Assembly: GCA_013423325.1 (NCBI GenBank)
Contig: BLJB01000464.1
Span: forward strand, 1 to 11,993
DNA: 11,993 nt
Direction: 5' to 3'
Source: Usnea hakonensis
Lineage: Eukaryota; Ascomycota; Lecanoromycetes; Lecanorales; Parmeliaceae
Part shown: positions 1-8,738 of the stretch, in pieces
Numbering within the stretch: position 1 is the stretch's first letter
Layout of the letters: each line of letters opens with the position of its first letter
Made by a program: the position numbers and the translations under genes
The notes under the pieces: generated by a model
The model's input: the letters and a program-made list of their open reading frames with translations, nothing else
Databases searched by the model: none
What the model was told of the DNA's origin: nothing

Positions 1-1
1 G

Positions 2-547
2 TTACTAATTATCGACGTTACTACGGAAGAAATAGCCTCCGGACTAGTACTAAGAGGCCTAGTTAAGGCGGGGGAGGCGAAGGAGGTATCGCACTATATA
101 TACGGAGCGGTATAGTACTTTAATTACTAGGAGTAGGGCTATATAGTAGTCTACTATAAAAATAAGACTAGATATGCCGAGTATAACTAGAAGTACAATA
201 CTAGGGAGCATAATAAGGTGGCTCCGAGGGCCCTTAGAGTATACGCGGTATACGGCAGTAGGGGCCACGTAGCGTACCAGAGGATATACCTAAGAAAGAG
301 GTAAGAGACCGAGAAGGTCGTAAGAAAGCTAATACTAAAGCTAATAATAACCTCTAATCTAGAAGGGGTAAGGCCTACTAAAGCGCCGAAGACTATTAAT
401 AGATTTACGGTAGTTCCGTCTAGAAAGAAGAGAATACGAGATATAACTAACGCGGGAAGTAGTCGCGAAGAGGAAGACTCCGAGACGCTTAGAAAAGCTT
501 CTAAAGTAGAAAGACTAGAAAGATTTATAATAAAGGAGGTTAGCTAA
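2..547 (+). pseudogene. LINE1 ORF1 (gag-like nucleic-acid-binding protein), 3' part, RIP-broken
   Basis: ORF1 proteins of this class bind element RNA in the ribonucleoprotein particle. The frame (codons starting at 2, 5, 8 ...) reads into a block of three zinc knuckles at about 110-290, spaced like those of jockey/R1/Tad-type ORF1 proteins. The third reads C-x2-C-x4-H-x6-C, with Cys positions at 242, 251 and 287 and the His codon CAC at 266. Every knuckle Cys codon I can place is now TAC or TAT (Tyr), as expected from TGC/TGT losing G in a TG context. After the knuckles comes a basic, charged tail (Arg/Lys/Glu-rich, about 290-540) and the stop TAA at 545-547. The 5' two-thirds lies outside the window, but copy B supplies it. 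In-frame TAG/TAA codons abolish translation. Confidence 0.85.
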
Positions 548-549
548 AT

Positions 550-3500
550 ATTACTATAGATCCTATCTAGGATAGGAACCTAGAGATTAATAGGGATAGT
601 CTAACTATCTAAGTCCTAGAAAGTCTAGATATAAGACGCCTAAGAATAGAACTTCTAGTTACTAAACTCTCTATAACGGAAAGCTAGACCCTAATAATAC
701 TATAGTATAATATAAGAGGTAAACTAGAAATAATAATAGCGCTACTTAATAATCTAGAGATAAAGTAGGCCGACGTCTTAGCGATCTAGAAACCTTAGTA
801 GAATATATATACAAAGTTATTATATAATCTAGAAACTAGCGAATTCTTCCTATTATATAGAGATAAAGCGGGTATAAGGGTATACCTCTATATTAATAAG
901 AGGATTAATATTAATATATAGAAAGAGACGTTTCTATCTAAGGATATCTATACTATTACTATAAAGTTTAAAGGAAAAGATAGAGTTATAAAAAAAGAGG
1001 TAATTTAGATCCTTAATATATATAACCCTAGCCCGTCCCTAGTTATTATCGATAATCTATTAAGCCTCCTAATACTAAAGAAGGAGGTCTAGGGATAAGA
1101 GGAATAGATAGTAATAGAAGACTTTAACCTCTACTACCTAAACTAGAATAATTATAGGAGGTTTAGCTATTATAGGGAAGCGGACGAGCTACTAGAGATA
1201 ACTATAAGAGTAGATATAAAACTCGCGCTTTCCGAGGACTCTATAACCTAGAGAGCGAGGGGTAGCGAAAGCGTAATAGACCTCGTTTTTATAACGCTAG
1301 AACTAACTAAGATAATAAAATTATATAAAGTATATCTAGACCTATAGATAGGCTCCGACTACTTTCTAGTATATATAGAGTTCGACCTATTAATAGAAGA
1401 AGCCCCTACTATTAGGAAAAAGGTATAGAAAATAGTAAAGCTAAAAGCTATAAAAATTATAATCTAAGAGCTAGTCTACTCCTTACCTCCTAGCTAGCTA
1501 AGGACTAGAGGAGAGATAAACGAATATCTAAAGGATATTATAGTAGGCCTAAAAAAGATAGTAGAAAAGATCGTTCTATAGACTAAACTATTAAATAGGG
1601 CTCGATTATTCTAAGACTATAACTATAGCGAGGCTACGTAGAAGGCGAAACGCCTCGCGGCCGAATACTAGAATAGCCGCGGAAACCGGGGAGAAAAAGA
1701 ATAGCGCACGGCTATAAAATACTAGAATAAGGTAATTAGTAGAGCTAAAACGCTCGACTTTAGGCGAGGAGTCTATAAAGTAGAAGAGTTATAGAAGGGG
1801 ATCTAGGGGCTAGCTAAGTAAGCTAGATAGAGTAGTATAAATCTAAAGCTACTACCTAAGTTCTTAATACTTAAAGATAGGGAAACCGGTCCGGCGAGAT
1901 TATTTAAAGATAAGGTAGTAGTATTTTAAAGAACCTTTTTTCTACTACCCTTATAAATAGATCTTATTAATATTAAGGATATAGTCTATCTAAACCCGGC
2001 GGAGATAATTATAGAGTTAATAGAAAAGGAGGTTAGAATAGCGATCTTCTACCTAAAATAAAATAAGGCCCTAAGGATAGACGGGATACTAAATAGATTC
2101 CTAAGGTTAGTTACTAGTAAGGCCCTCCTATAGCTTACTAGGCTCTTCTAGGTATATATAGACCTAGGCTACTATCCGAAGGAGTTTAAAATCGCTAATA
2201 CGATAGTCCTCTATAAATCGGGTAAAAACGACTACTTAGAACTAAAGTCGTACCGGCCGATCGCCCTACTAAGTACGTTAGGGAAGGCTCTAGAGATAGT
2301 CGTAGCTAAGAGACTTAGCGACTATATAGAGAAATATAACCTCCTCCCCCCCAAGTAGATAGGTATACGGAAAGGCCGGTCTACCGAGATAGCCCTAGAA
2401 ATAATAGTTAACGTAGTATATATAATATAGGGTAGCGGTAAGTAGTATATAGCCAGCTTACTCTCTCTAGACGTAGTAGGGGTATTCGATAATATATCCT
2501 ATAAGCGGCTTCTCTATAACCTTAAGTCTAAGGGGGTCCCCCCCTAGATAATAAACTAGACGTCGAGCTTCCTTATAGAAAGAGTAACATTAATAACGCT
2601 AGGGTAGAAAATAAGCGAGGTAGAACTAATAGAGATAGGGATTCTATAGGGGTCCTTAATATCCCCTATATTATTTCTATTCTTTAATGTACCGCTTATC
2701 GAGGAGTACTCGAAGCTAAAGCTAAACCTCTAAGTTAATAGCTTCGTTAACGATATCTATCTACTAGCGTATAGAAAGAGTATAGAAACTAATTATATAA
2801 TACTTAAGATAGCCTACGAGATATATCTAAAATAGGCGAAGACGTATAGAGTAATTTTCGCCCCTAAGAAGTATGAGCTAGTCTATCTTACTAGAAGGCT
2901 AAAGCGCTTTAATATAAAAGTTATAGTAGATCTAAAAGTAACCGTTATAGAGCTAAAGAGTAGTATATAGATACTAGGCCTATATATAGATAGAAAATTA
3001 AGGTAAGGCCCCTACCTTAAAAAGATAAAGACTAAGATAGCGTCCTAATATCTTACGCTATTAATAACGGTAGCCTCGATATAGGGAATAACTCTAAACC
3101 GAGTATATATAGTATATTAGGCTATAGTCCGATCGGCGATAATATATATAGCGGCTATCTAGTATAACCCGGCGAGTACGCGAGGAGCGATAAAGATACT
3201 AGGGAGATAGCTAGAGATAACCTAGAATAAGTACCTAAGATATATCTCGGGAATATATAAGGCGATAAATATTAGGGAATTAGAGGTAGAGATAGATATT
3301 CCCCCTATATAGGTTTTTTTAGATCTAGCGGTCCTCCGTTACCAAGCCCTTAGGGGTATATACGAGGTTACGAAAATCGGAAACGCACGTATCCGCAGAG
3401 TACTCCGGGGGAAACGAGGTCGTAGGGTAAAGGTACTACTAGTACCTACGATAGAGAAGTGCTTATGGGCCGAGGGTACCCTCCCTAGGGGAGGGTGGGA

Positions 3501-3999
3501 ATAATACAGGAAGGAGACGGAGGCGATAAGAGGAAGAGTACGGGGCTAGGGTAATATAGCCTGGCGTACCCTATAGGAAGGCTACCGCACGGGTATACCC
3601 GAAAATAAGAGGATACCAGCTTAGGGTCCTAAGGACTAGAAAACGAGGAGAATACTTTATTATAACCTCGTAAAAGCCGAAAGCTCCGCCCTAATCTAGA
3701 TACGAATAGAGAAGATCGGGCTAGTATAATTCCTCTTCTATCGTAAGATCCCGGGTATCTATATAGCTAGCTATAAATACGGCTAGTCGAAATAGAATAC
3801 TAAATATATCCTTATCTTCTATTCGAGGCTAGAATAATTTAGACTAGTACTTCTAGAGTCCGCGAGAACTAGTAATCTACGGAGAATACTAATTACTCTA
3901 AGAGGGGCGAGGGCGTTAACTAGATAACTAATTTAATCCGGCTTTCTAGGCTAGTATTCCCTAGTAAAAGACTAGTTATATAAGGGTAGAGCGGCCTAA
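550..3999 (+). pseudogene. LINE1 ORF2: endonuclease / reverse transcriptase polyprotein, full length but RIP-broken
   Basis: ORF2 supplies nicking and target-primed reverse transcription. In one unbroken phase (codons starting at 691, 694 ...) I see: the endonuclease start around 691-800 (L-x-Y-N-I-R-G, then A-D-V-L-A-I-stop-K-P); the D-F-N motif at 1120-1128; S-V-I-D-L-V-F near 1270-1290; and the S-D-H motif at 1354-1362, where catalytic His is now TAC (Tyr). RT motifs follow: S-Y-R-P-I-A at 2248-2265, L-D...F-D-N at 2467-2493, a G-S-x-x-S-P-I-L-F block at 2650-2676 with its Gln now TAG, and the Y/F-x-D-D site at 2743-2754 reading F-V-N-D, so one catalytic Asp is Asn. A C-terminal Cys-x-Cys...His...Cys motif sits near 3768-3820. 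I recognise no RNase H domain. The start is unresolved because ATG would have become ATA. TAA at 3997-3999 is the likely stop, though it could be a mutated sense codon. The length, about 1150 codons, is usual for the group. Confidence 0.87.
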
Positions 4000-4239
4000 G
4001 GGACGCTAATATTAATATAAAGGGGGTAGAGGAATACGAGCGTAGGAGGTACCGAGCGATAGTAGTCGAAGGTAGTATATAGACTTAAAATAGTAGAGAT
4101 AAATAGGAGTACGATAAGGTTTTTTACCCTAGTAGTAGTAATACTATAAAGGTTTCCCTTATATTATTACTATAGAGCTTCCCGTAATTATCTTTTATAT
4201 AGTTAGATAGACACGAGTATGAATTCCAATCCAATCCAA
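4000..4239 (+). other. LINE1 3' untranslated region and short-repeat tail
   Basis: After the likely ORF2 stop there is about 200 bp with no recognisable coding content, then a short tail of CCAAT-type repeats at 4224-4238 (ATTCCAATCCAATCC). Non-LTR elements often end in a short simple repeat rather than poly(A), and I read this as such a tail. The final ~30 bp (4211-4238) keep five CA/TG sites after several hundred bases with none. LINE2 coding sequence begins immediately afterwards. Confidence 0.6.
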
Positions 4240-5720
4240 GAGACTCTTCTATAACTTAAAAAAGAGAAGAGTTCTAAAAAAGATAATAAAATAAATATCT
4301 AACTTTTTTATAAATAGAGTAATATCTATAATATTAAAAAACTAGATAAACCTAATAAAGGTAGTAGAGACTAATATTTTTTAAAGATTATTATTCTCTT
4401 CTATATTATTCCTCTTTTTTAATACCTCTCTAATTAAATAATATATAAAAGCCGCTCTCCCTATTTAAATAGAAGATTTTATTAATAATATCTACTTATT
4501 AATATATAGCGGGAATATAGAAAATAATTATAATGTACTATATAAAACTTATAATATTTATTTTAAATAAGTTAGAATATATAGAGTAATATTTATCCTT
4601 AAAAAATATAAATTAGTATATTTAATAAGAAGTCTAAAGAAGTTTAATATAAAGATATTTTTAAATTTCGAAAAAATTAAGATAGACTTTAATCTAAATA
4701 TAAAAATATTAAACTTATATATAGATATTAAACTTTAATAGGGACTATATATTATTTAGTTAATAATTTAAATTATAGAATAAAAACGAGCTTTAGAATA
4801 TTTTATAAACTTAATATAAAAAGCGATATTTACTAAATATTATATAATATATAATATAGTAGTATATTTAATATTAATATTTATAATACTAATTTAGTAT
4901 TATTTTTATAGAATAGAAGGATTTTTTTAGAAGCCCTTTAAAAAACCAATTAAAATATAAAATAAATATCTTTATAGAGTAATTAAAGTATATAAAATAA
5001 TTCTTATCTTAATTCTAAAGATAGAGGCTTTAATAGCCCTTTTAAAATATTAATTTAATAAGCTAGTATTATAATATTAAGTTTTATAAGATATCTACTC
5101 TATTATAAAAAAGAGTAATAAGCGAATTATTTAATATTTCTAAAATAATAGAAATAAGAAAAGAAAAAGAGGATCTATATTTATAATAATAAAAAAGATT
5201 TAAACTCTTAAAGCTCTTAAGAAAAAAAGTTAGAATCTAATAATTATTAATATAAAAAAAAAGAAAAACTAGATTAATTTATATAAAAATATTAAGAAAT
5301 ATTAGAGTATTAATATTATTAGATAGAAAATATAAGATTAGTTCTAAAAACGGAGATCTAAAAAATAGAAAAAATATTAATAAAGAATTTCTATTATAGC
5401 GAGAATCTCTATCTAAATAAGAAACTTATATAATAATAGATTTAATTATTATAAAATATTAAAAAAAGTTAAAAGCTTAATTACTATCTAAATAAAAAGT
5501 AATAAAATTAGATTTAATATATTCTTTAATAAAATAAAGGTTCTAGATATTAATCTTAATTATAGATATAAATAAAAAAGATAAAATATTAAATATATCT
5601 TTCTCTTTTATTTAAGATCGCGGGAAAATAGACTATAACTACTTATAAAAGCGGGTACTAAAAACTTCTAAATAATATCATTTATAATTAAAAAGATCTA
5701 GATAGTAATAAAATAAATAA
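4238..5720 (+). pseudogene. LINE2 ORF2 fragment: RT palm/thumb to C-terminal Cys/His motif, RIP-broken
   Basis: One phase (codons starting 4238, 4241 ...) is kept to beyond 5600. Landmarks are R-L-F-Y-N-L-K at 4241-4261; S-I-L-F-L-F-F-N at about 4400-4425; the RT catalytic site at 4478-4492 reading F-I-N-N-I, where both Asp of F-x-D-D are Asn; K-K-Y-K-L-V-Y-L at about 4600-4625; L-N-L-Y-I-D at 4709-4726; and a C-terminal motif starting at 5552 (N-L-N-Y-R-Y ... K-Y-I-F-L-F-Y, then R-S-R-E), where Cys and His positions are now Tyr. TAA/TAG codons occur throughout where Gln or Trp is expected. The stop codon cannot be fixed, so the given end is approximate. I infer the same enzymatic role as LINE1 ORF2. 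The product is dead. Confidence 0.78.
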
Positions 5721-6107
5721 TTAATTCTAACTAATTAAATAACTTTAAATTAATTAATAAATAATTTTAATAATTAAGATTATTTTTTAAAATAGAGAAA
5801 ATTATTAAATTTAAAAAGAATATATAAAAAAGTAATTATATTTATCTCTAAAAATAGAAATAATTAGAAATATAAAAATTAAAAAATAAAAAAGTTAATA
5901 TAAAAAAGTAGAGAAATATATAATAATATAATAGAGCTTCTAAAAAGTATAATAGAAGAAAGAGTATATTATTTAATTAAAATTTTTATCTAGAGATTTA
6001 TTTTTAGATTTCTTTAATATTTAGCTCTATTAGTTTAGCGTTATAGTTACCCTTATTAGCTTATATTAAGTAGCTAGTATAGGCGTATAAAATAATTAAT
6101 TAATTAA
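5605..6107 (+). repeat. Left arm of ~500-bp inverted repeat (3' end of LINE2 copy 1)
   Basis: The reverse complement of this segment aligns with 6606-7113. Anchors are GATCGCGGG at 5616-5624 against CCCGCGATC at 7087-7095, and TATAAAATAAT at 6086-6096 against ATTATTTTATA at 6621-6631. Anchor sums differ by only 6 bases across the arm, so few indels separate the arms. Most differences I see are C/T or G/A transitions. Confidence 0.85.
6090..6107 (+). repeat. TAAT-type 3' tail of LINE2 copy 1
   Basis: A run of TAAT/AATT units ends the homology between the two LINE2 copies. The same tail, reverse complemented, sits at 6606-6624 on copy 2. I infer that it is the simple-repeat 3' end of the element, possibly CAAT before RIP. 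Confidence 0.55.
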
Positions 6108-6605
6108 GGGACTCTCTATTAATTTTAATTAACTTTCTACTAACTTCCTATTAACTTTAAATTAACTTATAGTCGAACTCTATATTTAACTTTATTTAAT
6201 TTAATTTAACTCTTAATTAAACTCTCTATTCGACTTCTAGTCTATTACTAGTCTATTTTAAGTAAACTAATTATCTTTTTAAACTATTTTTAACTACTTT
6301 TTTTCCTTATTAGATAACGTTTACTAAAACTTCTAGTTAATTAGATTTAGTTATCAAGTTATATAAAACTCCTTATTTAAGATAGCTTTTCATTAACTAT
6401 AAGTCTACTAGAAATTGAAACTTCGCGGAGAAGCGATAAGGTAGATAGTTTAGTTATAATTATATCTTCTCGAAGCGATTTCTTTTATATTATTAATAAT
6501 ATAACTCTTTTATTAATTACTCTTTTATCTAGTAATACTATATTATTTAGATTTATTAATAATATTCTATATTATTTAGAATATATCTAGTATATTATTA
6601 CTAGA
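6108..6605. other. AT-rich spacer between the two tail-to-tail LINE2 copies; no gene recognised
   Basis: The left part (about 6117-6240) is full of irregular TTAACTTT/TTAATTT repeats. The centre (6350-6475) keeps a few CA/TG sites and a CG-containing patch (CTTCGCGGAGAAGCG at 6421-6435, and CTCGAAGCG near 6468) unlike its surroundings. The right part is TATTATTTAGAT-like AT-rich DNA. I found no coding signal on either strand. It may be remnant target DNA between two independent LINE2 insertions, or another repeat. Confidence 0.5.
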
Positions 6606-7113
6606 TTAATTAATTAATTAATTATTTTATATATCTATACTAGCTACTTAATATAAGCTAATAAGAGTAACTATAATATTAAACTAATAAAGCTAGATAT
6701 TAAAGAAATCTAAAGATAAACCTTTAAATAAAAATTTTAATTAAATAGTATACTCTTCTTTTTATTGTATTTTTTAGAAATTCTATTATATTATTATATA
6801 TCTTTTTACTTTTTTATATTAACTTTTTTATTCTCTAATTTTTATATTTCTAATTATCTTTATTTTTAAAAATAAATATAATTTTATATATTTTTTTTAA
6901 ACTTAATAATTTTCTCTATTTTAAAAAATAATCTTAATTATTAGAATTATTTATTAATTAATTTAAAATTATTTAATTAGTTAGAATTAATTATCTATTT
7001 TACTACTATCCGGATTTTTTTAGTTATAGTTAATATTATCTAGAAGTTTCTAGTACTCGCTTCTATAAGTAGCCGTAGTCTATCCTCCCGCGATCTCGGA
7101 TAGAAGATTATTA
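6606..7113 (-). mobile_element. LINE2 copy 2: short 5'-truncated insertion on the minus strand
   Basis: Read on the - strand, the copy begins near 7113 inside the C-terminal Cys/His motif (F-Y-P-R-S-R-E-D-R-L, matching F-Y-L-R-S-R-E-N-R-L of copy 1). It passes the ORF2 end and 3' untranslated region and finishes in the TAAT-type tail at 6606-6624. Homology stops sharply at about 7107-7113, the pattern of 5' truncation during target-primed reverse transcription. It keeps more CG than copy 1 (for example near 7070-7105), so the two copies differ in RIP load. Confidence 0.8.
6606..7113 (-). repeat. Right arm of ~500-bp inverted repeat
   Basis: This is the partner of 5605-6107. With the 498-bp spacer between them, the arms could fold into a long hairpin if transcribed across. 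Confidence 0.85.
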
Positions 7114-8067
7114 CTAGATTATTAATCTATAAATACCCCCTTTTAGATTCTTTTAGCTTATCTAAAGCCTTAAGCGAAATAGTAATAGAATTATTAATAT
7201 TATATAATTAATAGATTAATTAAATAATATTAAAATTATAACTAGATTTAGATTAATAATAGTATATAACGAGGATTTAATTAATAGGGAGATAAAATCT
7301 ATATATAGATATAAGAAAGATATATAGACTAAAGAGATACTAAGGCGCTAAATCTAAATAGAAAGAAGATTACGTATCTTCTTTAGCCTTATAAGTAGTT
7401 ACACTCGTAATAGATAATACTAAACTACTTATATTCTTATAACTATTTATACTATACTACTAACTTATAATATATAGATAGTCTCTAAAAATGGATAATA
7501 ATATAATAAATAAAATAGTTAAATAATAGTTTAATTACTTTTAAAAAGAAGTAGCTAGTCTTTATAAATTTATTAATTTACTAGACTAAATAAACTACTT
7601 TTTAAAATATTTTAAGAATAACTTTATCTATTTAGATTATAATAGTAGAAGCTAGTATAATAGACTAAATAAATAAAAGGATTAATATAATAGATTTTTA
7701 ATAAAGAAATTAATAAAATTTAGTAATAGAATTAATAAGATTTTTTAATAGAATTATTAATAAGAATTATTAGTAAAAATTATAGAAATCTCTTTTAGAA
7801 AGAATTAAAGATATAATATAATTATTTAAAAGATATAAAAGTTTAAAAGATTAGTCTAGTTAAAGAACTAGATCTATATTTTTAAAATAATAATTTAATA
7901 CCGTTAAGACTAGTTATTAATAAAGTAGTAAATCTAGTTACTAGACTAATATTAATATAATAAATAGAAAATAGTATTTATATACTAAATCTAGTATTAT
8001 TATTATCTATTAAAATAAAGTATTAGAATAATAACTTAGTTTAAATAATTAATTAAATTAATAATCT
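7114..8067. other. Unidentified AT-rich, RIP-damaged region left of the hAT-like element
   Basis: I recognise no gene, repeat family or RNA here. CA/TG is almost absent (TTACACTCG at 7400-7408 and ATGG at 7491 are exceptions), so it has probably been repetitive or close to RIP targets. A phase beginning ATG at 7491 runs on as Lys/Asn/Ile/Tyr/Leu-rich sequence interrupted only by TAA/TAG. Because almost no other stop can exist in TG-free DNA, that is weak evidence for coding. It continues conceptually into 9755-10095 once the hAT-like insertion and one target duplication are removed. I cannot name a protein. Confidence 0.45.
7363..7383. repeat. Short near-perfect palindrome
   Basis: AAGAAGAT at 7363-7370 and ATCTTCTT at 7376-7383 are exact inverted arms around TACGT. 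The site could form a cruciform or bind a dimeric factor, but nothing nearby supports a role. Confidence 0.5.
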
Positions 8068-8075
8068 ATTTAAGT
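8068..8075. repeat. Left 8-bp target-site duplication of the hAT-like element
   Basis: ATTTAAGT directly precedes the left terminal inverted repeat and is identical to 9747-9754 directly after the right one. A target duplication of 8 bp is the hallmark of hAT-superfamily transposition. Confidence 0.82.
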
Positions 8076-8097
8076 TACGCCTCGGAAAGGGTTGGGT
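8076..8097 (+). repeat. Left terminal inverted repeat
   Basis: The first 18 bases match the right end exactly as reverse complement. The next few positions differ by transitions: G/A at position 19 and C/T at position 23. Confidence 0.82.
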
Positions 8098-8238
8098 CGA
8101 TCCACGTAGATCTTAGAAGGGTTAGGTACCCGTTTAAGTCTATAGGTCGGGTTAAATCAAATTTGGGTAGGTCGGGTAATAGGTCCGGGTCTAAAAAAAT
8201 CGGGTAGGTATCTAACGGGTACCCGGGTAGTAAATTTT

Positions 8239-8655
8239 GGGGTTAAGTCTTAATACCGGCCCCCTATACGCTCCCCCCGAATTCTAGTTATCTTTCTAGT
8301 TACTACTTTTCTTTAAGAGTCTTATTTAATAGAAAGAGTCTTATTTAATAAAGAGTCTTATTTAATAAAGAGTACTCTTTATTATCTAGTACTCTTTATT
8401 ATCTAGTACTCTTTATTATCTAGTACTCTTTATTATCTAGTACTCTTTATTATCTAGTACTCTTTATTATCTAGTACTCTTTATTATCTAGTACTCTTTA
8501 TTATCTAGTACTCTTTATTATCTAGTACTCTTTATTATCTAGTACTTTTTATTATTTAATTAGAAGAGTAGTAGAAAGAGTAGATAAAAGGTAACGATTA
8601 CTAGAAAGATTACTAGAATTCGAAAAAAGGGGAGAGTTTCGGTATTAAATCTTAA
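8239..8655. repeat. Foldback module F1 inside the hAT-like element
   Basis: The module is bounded by inverted copies of a motif whose consensus is GGTATTAAGACTTAACCCC: 8239-8259 inverted, 8640-8655 direct variant. Inside these lie inverted copies of a second motif, AACTAGAAAGATTACTAG plus AATTC (8279-8301 inverted, 8598-8622 direct). The middle flips orientation at the perfect 18-bp palindrome ATAAAGAGTACTCTTTAT (8364-8381). To its left are units of AGAGTCTTATTTAATA, and to its right is the 17-bp minisatellite. Confidence 0.75.
8371..8557. repeat. 17-bp minisatellite: ten perfect units plus one variant
   Basis: Unit AGTACTCTTTATTATCT starts at 8371, 8388, 8405, 8422, 8439, 8456, 8473, 8490, 8507 and 8524 with no change. 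A degenerate eleventh unit starts at 8541. Perfect identity among ten units in otherwise decayed DNA points to recent expansion or ongoing slippage. The unit contains no CA or TG. Confidence 0.95.
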
Positions 8656-8710
8656 TATTAAGACTCTTAGACCTTAAACTCTATAATTTTAATATTAAGT
8701 CTTAATACCG
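8641..8710. repeat. Small inverted repeat formed by two copies of the boundary motif
   Basis: GGTATTAAATCTTAATATTA at 8641-8660 faces TAATATTAAGTCTTAATACC near 8690-8709, with about 30 bp between. A further inverted motif copy lies at 8739-8755. Confidence 0.7.
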
Positions 8711-8738
8711 GTACTCTTAGGCCTCTAGAAGTCTTAGT

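Larger units (their letters stand above)
1..4239 (+). mobile_element. LINE1 copy A: Tad/jockey-like non-LTR retrotransposon, RIP-inactivated, 5' part outside the window
   Basis: The order is ORF1 tail with three Cys/His knuckles (frame starting at 2), ORF2 with apurinic-type endonuclease and reverse transcriptase (frame starting at 1), a C-terminal Cys/His motif, an untranslated stretch, and a short CCAAT-type tail ending near 4239. This is the architecture of two-ORF non-LTR retrotransposons of the Tad1 group, which is known from filamentous fungi. Both frames stay in phase throughout but carry dozens of TAG/TAA codons, mostly where Trp or Gln is expected. CA and TG are nearly absent except in small patches (92-280, 3343-3620, 4211-4238). 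It cannot be functional. Family placement rests on motif recognition, not a database search. Confidence 0.88.
4238..6107 (+). mobile_element. LINE2 copy 1: second non-LTR retrotransposon family, 5'-truncated or split, very AT-rich
   Basis: This segment is a relative of LINE1 but clearly another family. Its frame aligns with LINE1 ORF2 from the RT palm onward: R-L-F-Y-N-L-K at 4241-4261 against R-L-L-Y-N-L-K near 2509-2530. It continues past the RT and a C-terminal Cys/His motif into a 3' untranslated stretch and a TAAT-type tail at 6090-6107. CG as well as CA/TG has largely disappeared, so decay is heavier than in LINE1, which suggests an older insertion or more RIP cycles. Its 5' two-thirds is missing from the window. 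LINE1 copy A abuts the break and may have inserted into it. Confidence 0.8.

Noticed and set aside
59..268. 69-codon open frame on the minus strand
   Set aside because: It is antisense to the LINE1 ORF1 zinc-knuckle block. Reading TAC/TAT-rich sequence backwards gives stop-free Val/Ile/Leu codons, so its hydrophobic, membrane-like look is an artefact.
1..860. Direct repeats at both window ends suggesting a circular molecule or LTRs
   Set aside because: 1-860 and 11134-11993 are internal parts of LINE1 (ORF1 end and ORF2 start) differing at many positions, so they are two element copies, not identical terminal repeats.
4243..4272. Small hairpin (ACTCTTCT / AGAAGAGT) as a terminator or regulatory site
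   Set aside because: The stem lies in LINE2 coding sequence with a 14-base AT-rich loop. No transcription unit ends there that would need it.
7250..7280. Possible LTR-element primer-binding site (TAATAGTATATAACGAGG)
   Set aside because: It is faintly like a primer-binding site before RIP, but I found no flanking LTR pair or recognisable gag/pol.
4440..8060. TATA-like and TTAA-like promoter motifs
   Set aside because: Such strings are inevitable in DNA this AT-rich and RIPed. None is placed before an intact gene.
8371..8557. CRISPR-like array
   Set aside because: It is a head-to-tail 17-bp minisatellite with no spacers, inside a fungal DNA transposon.
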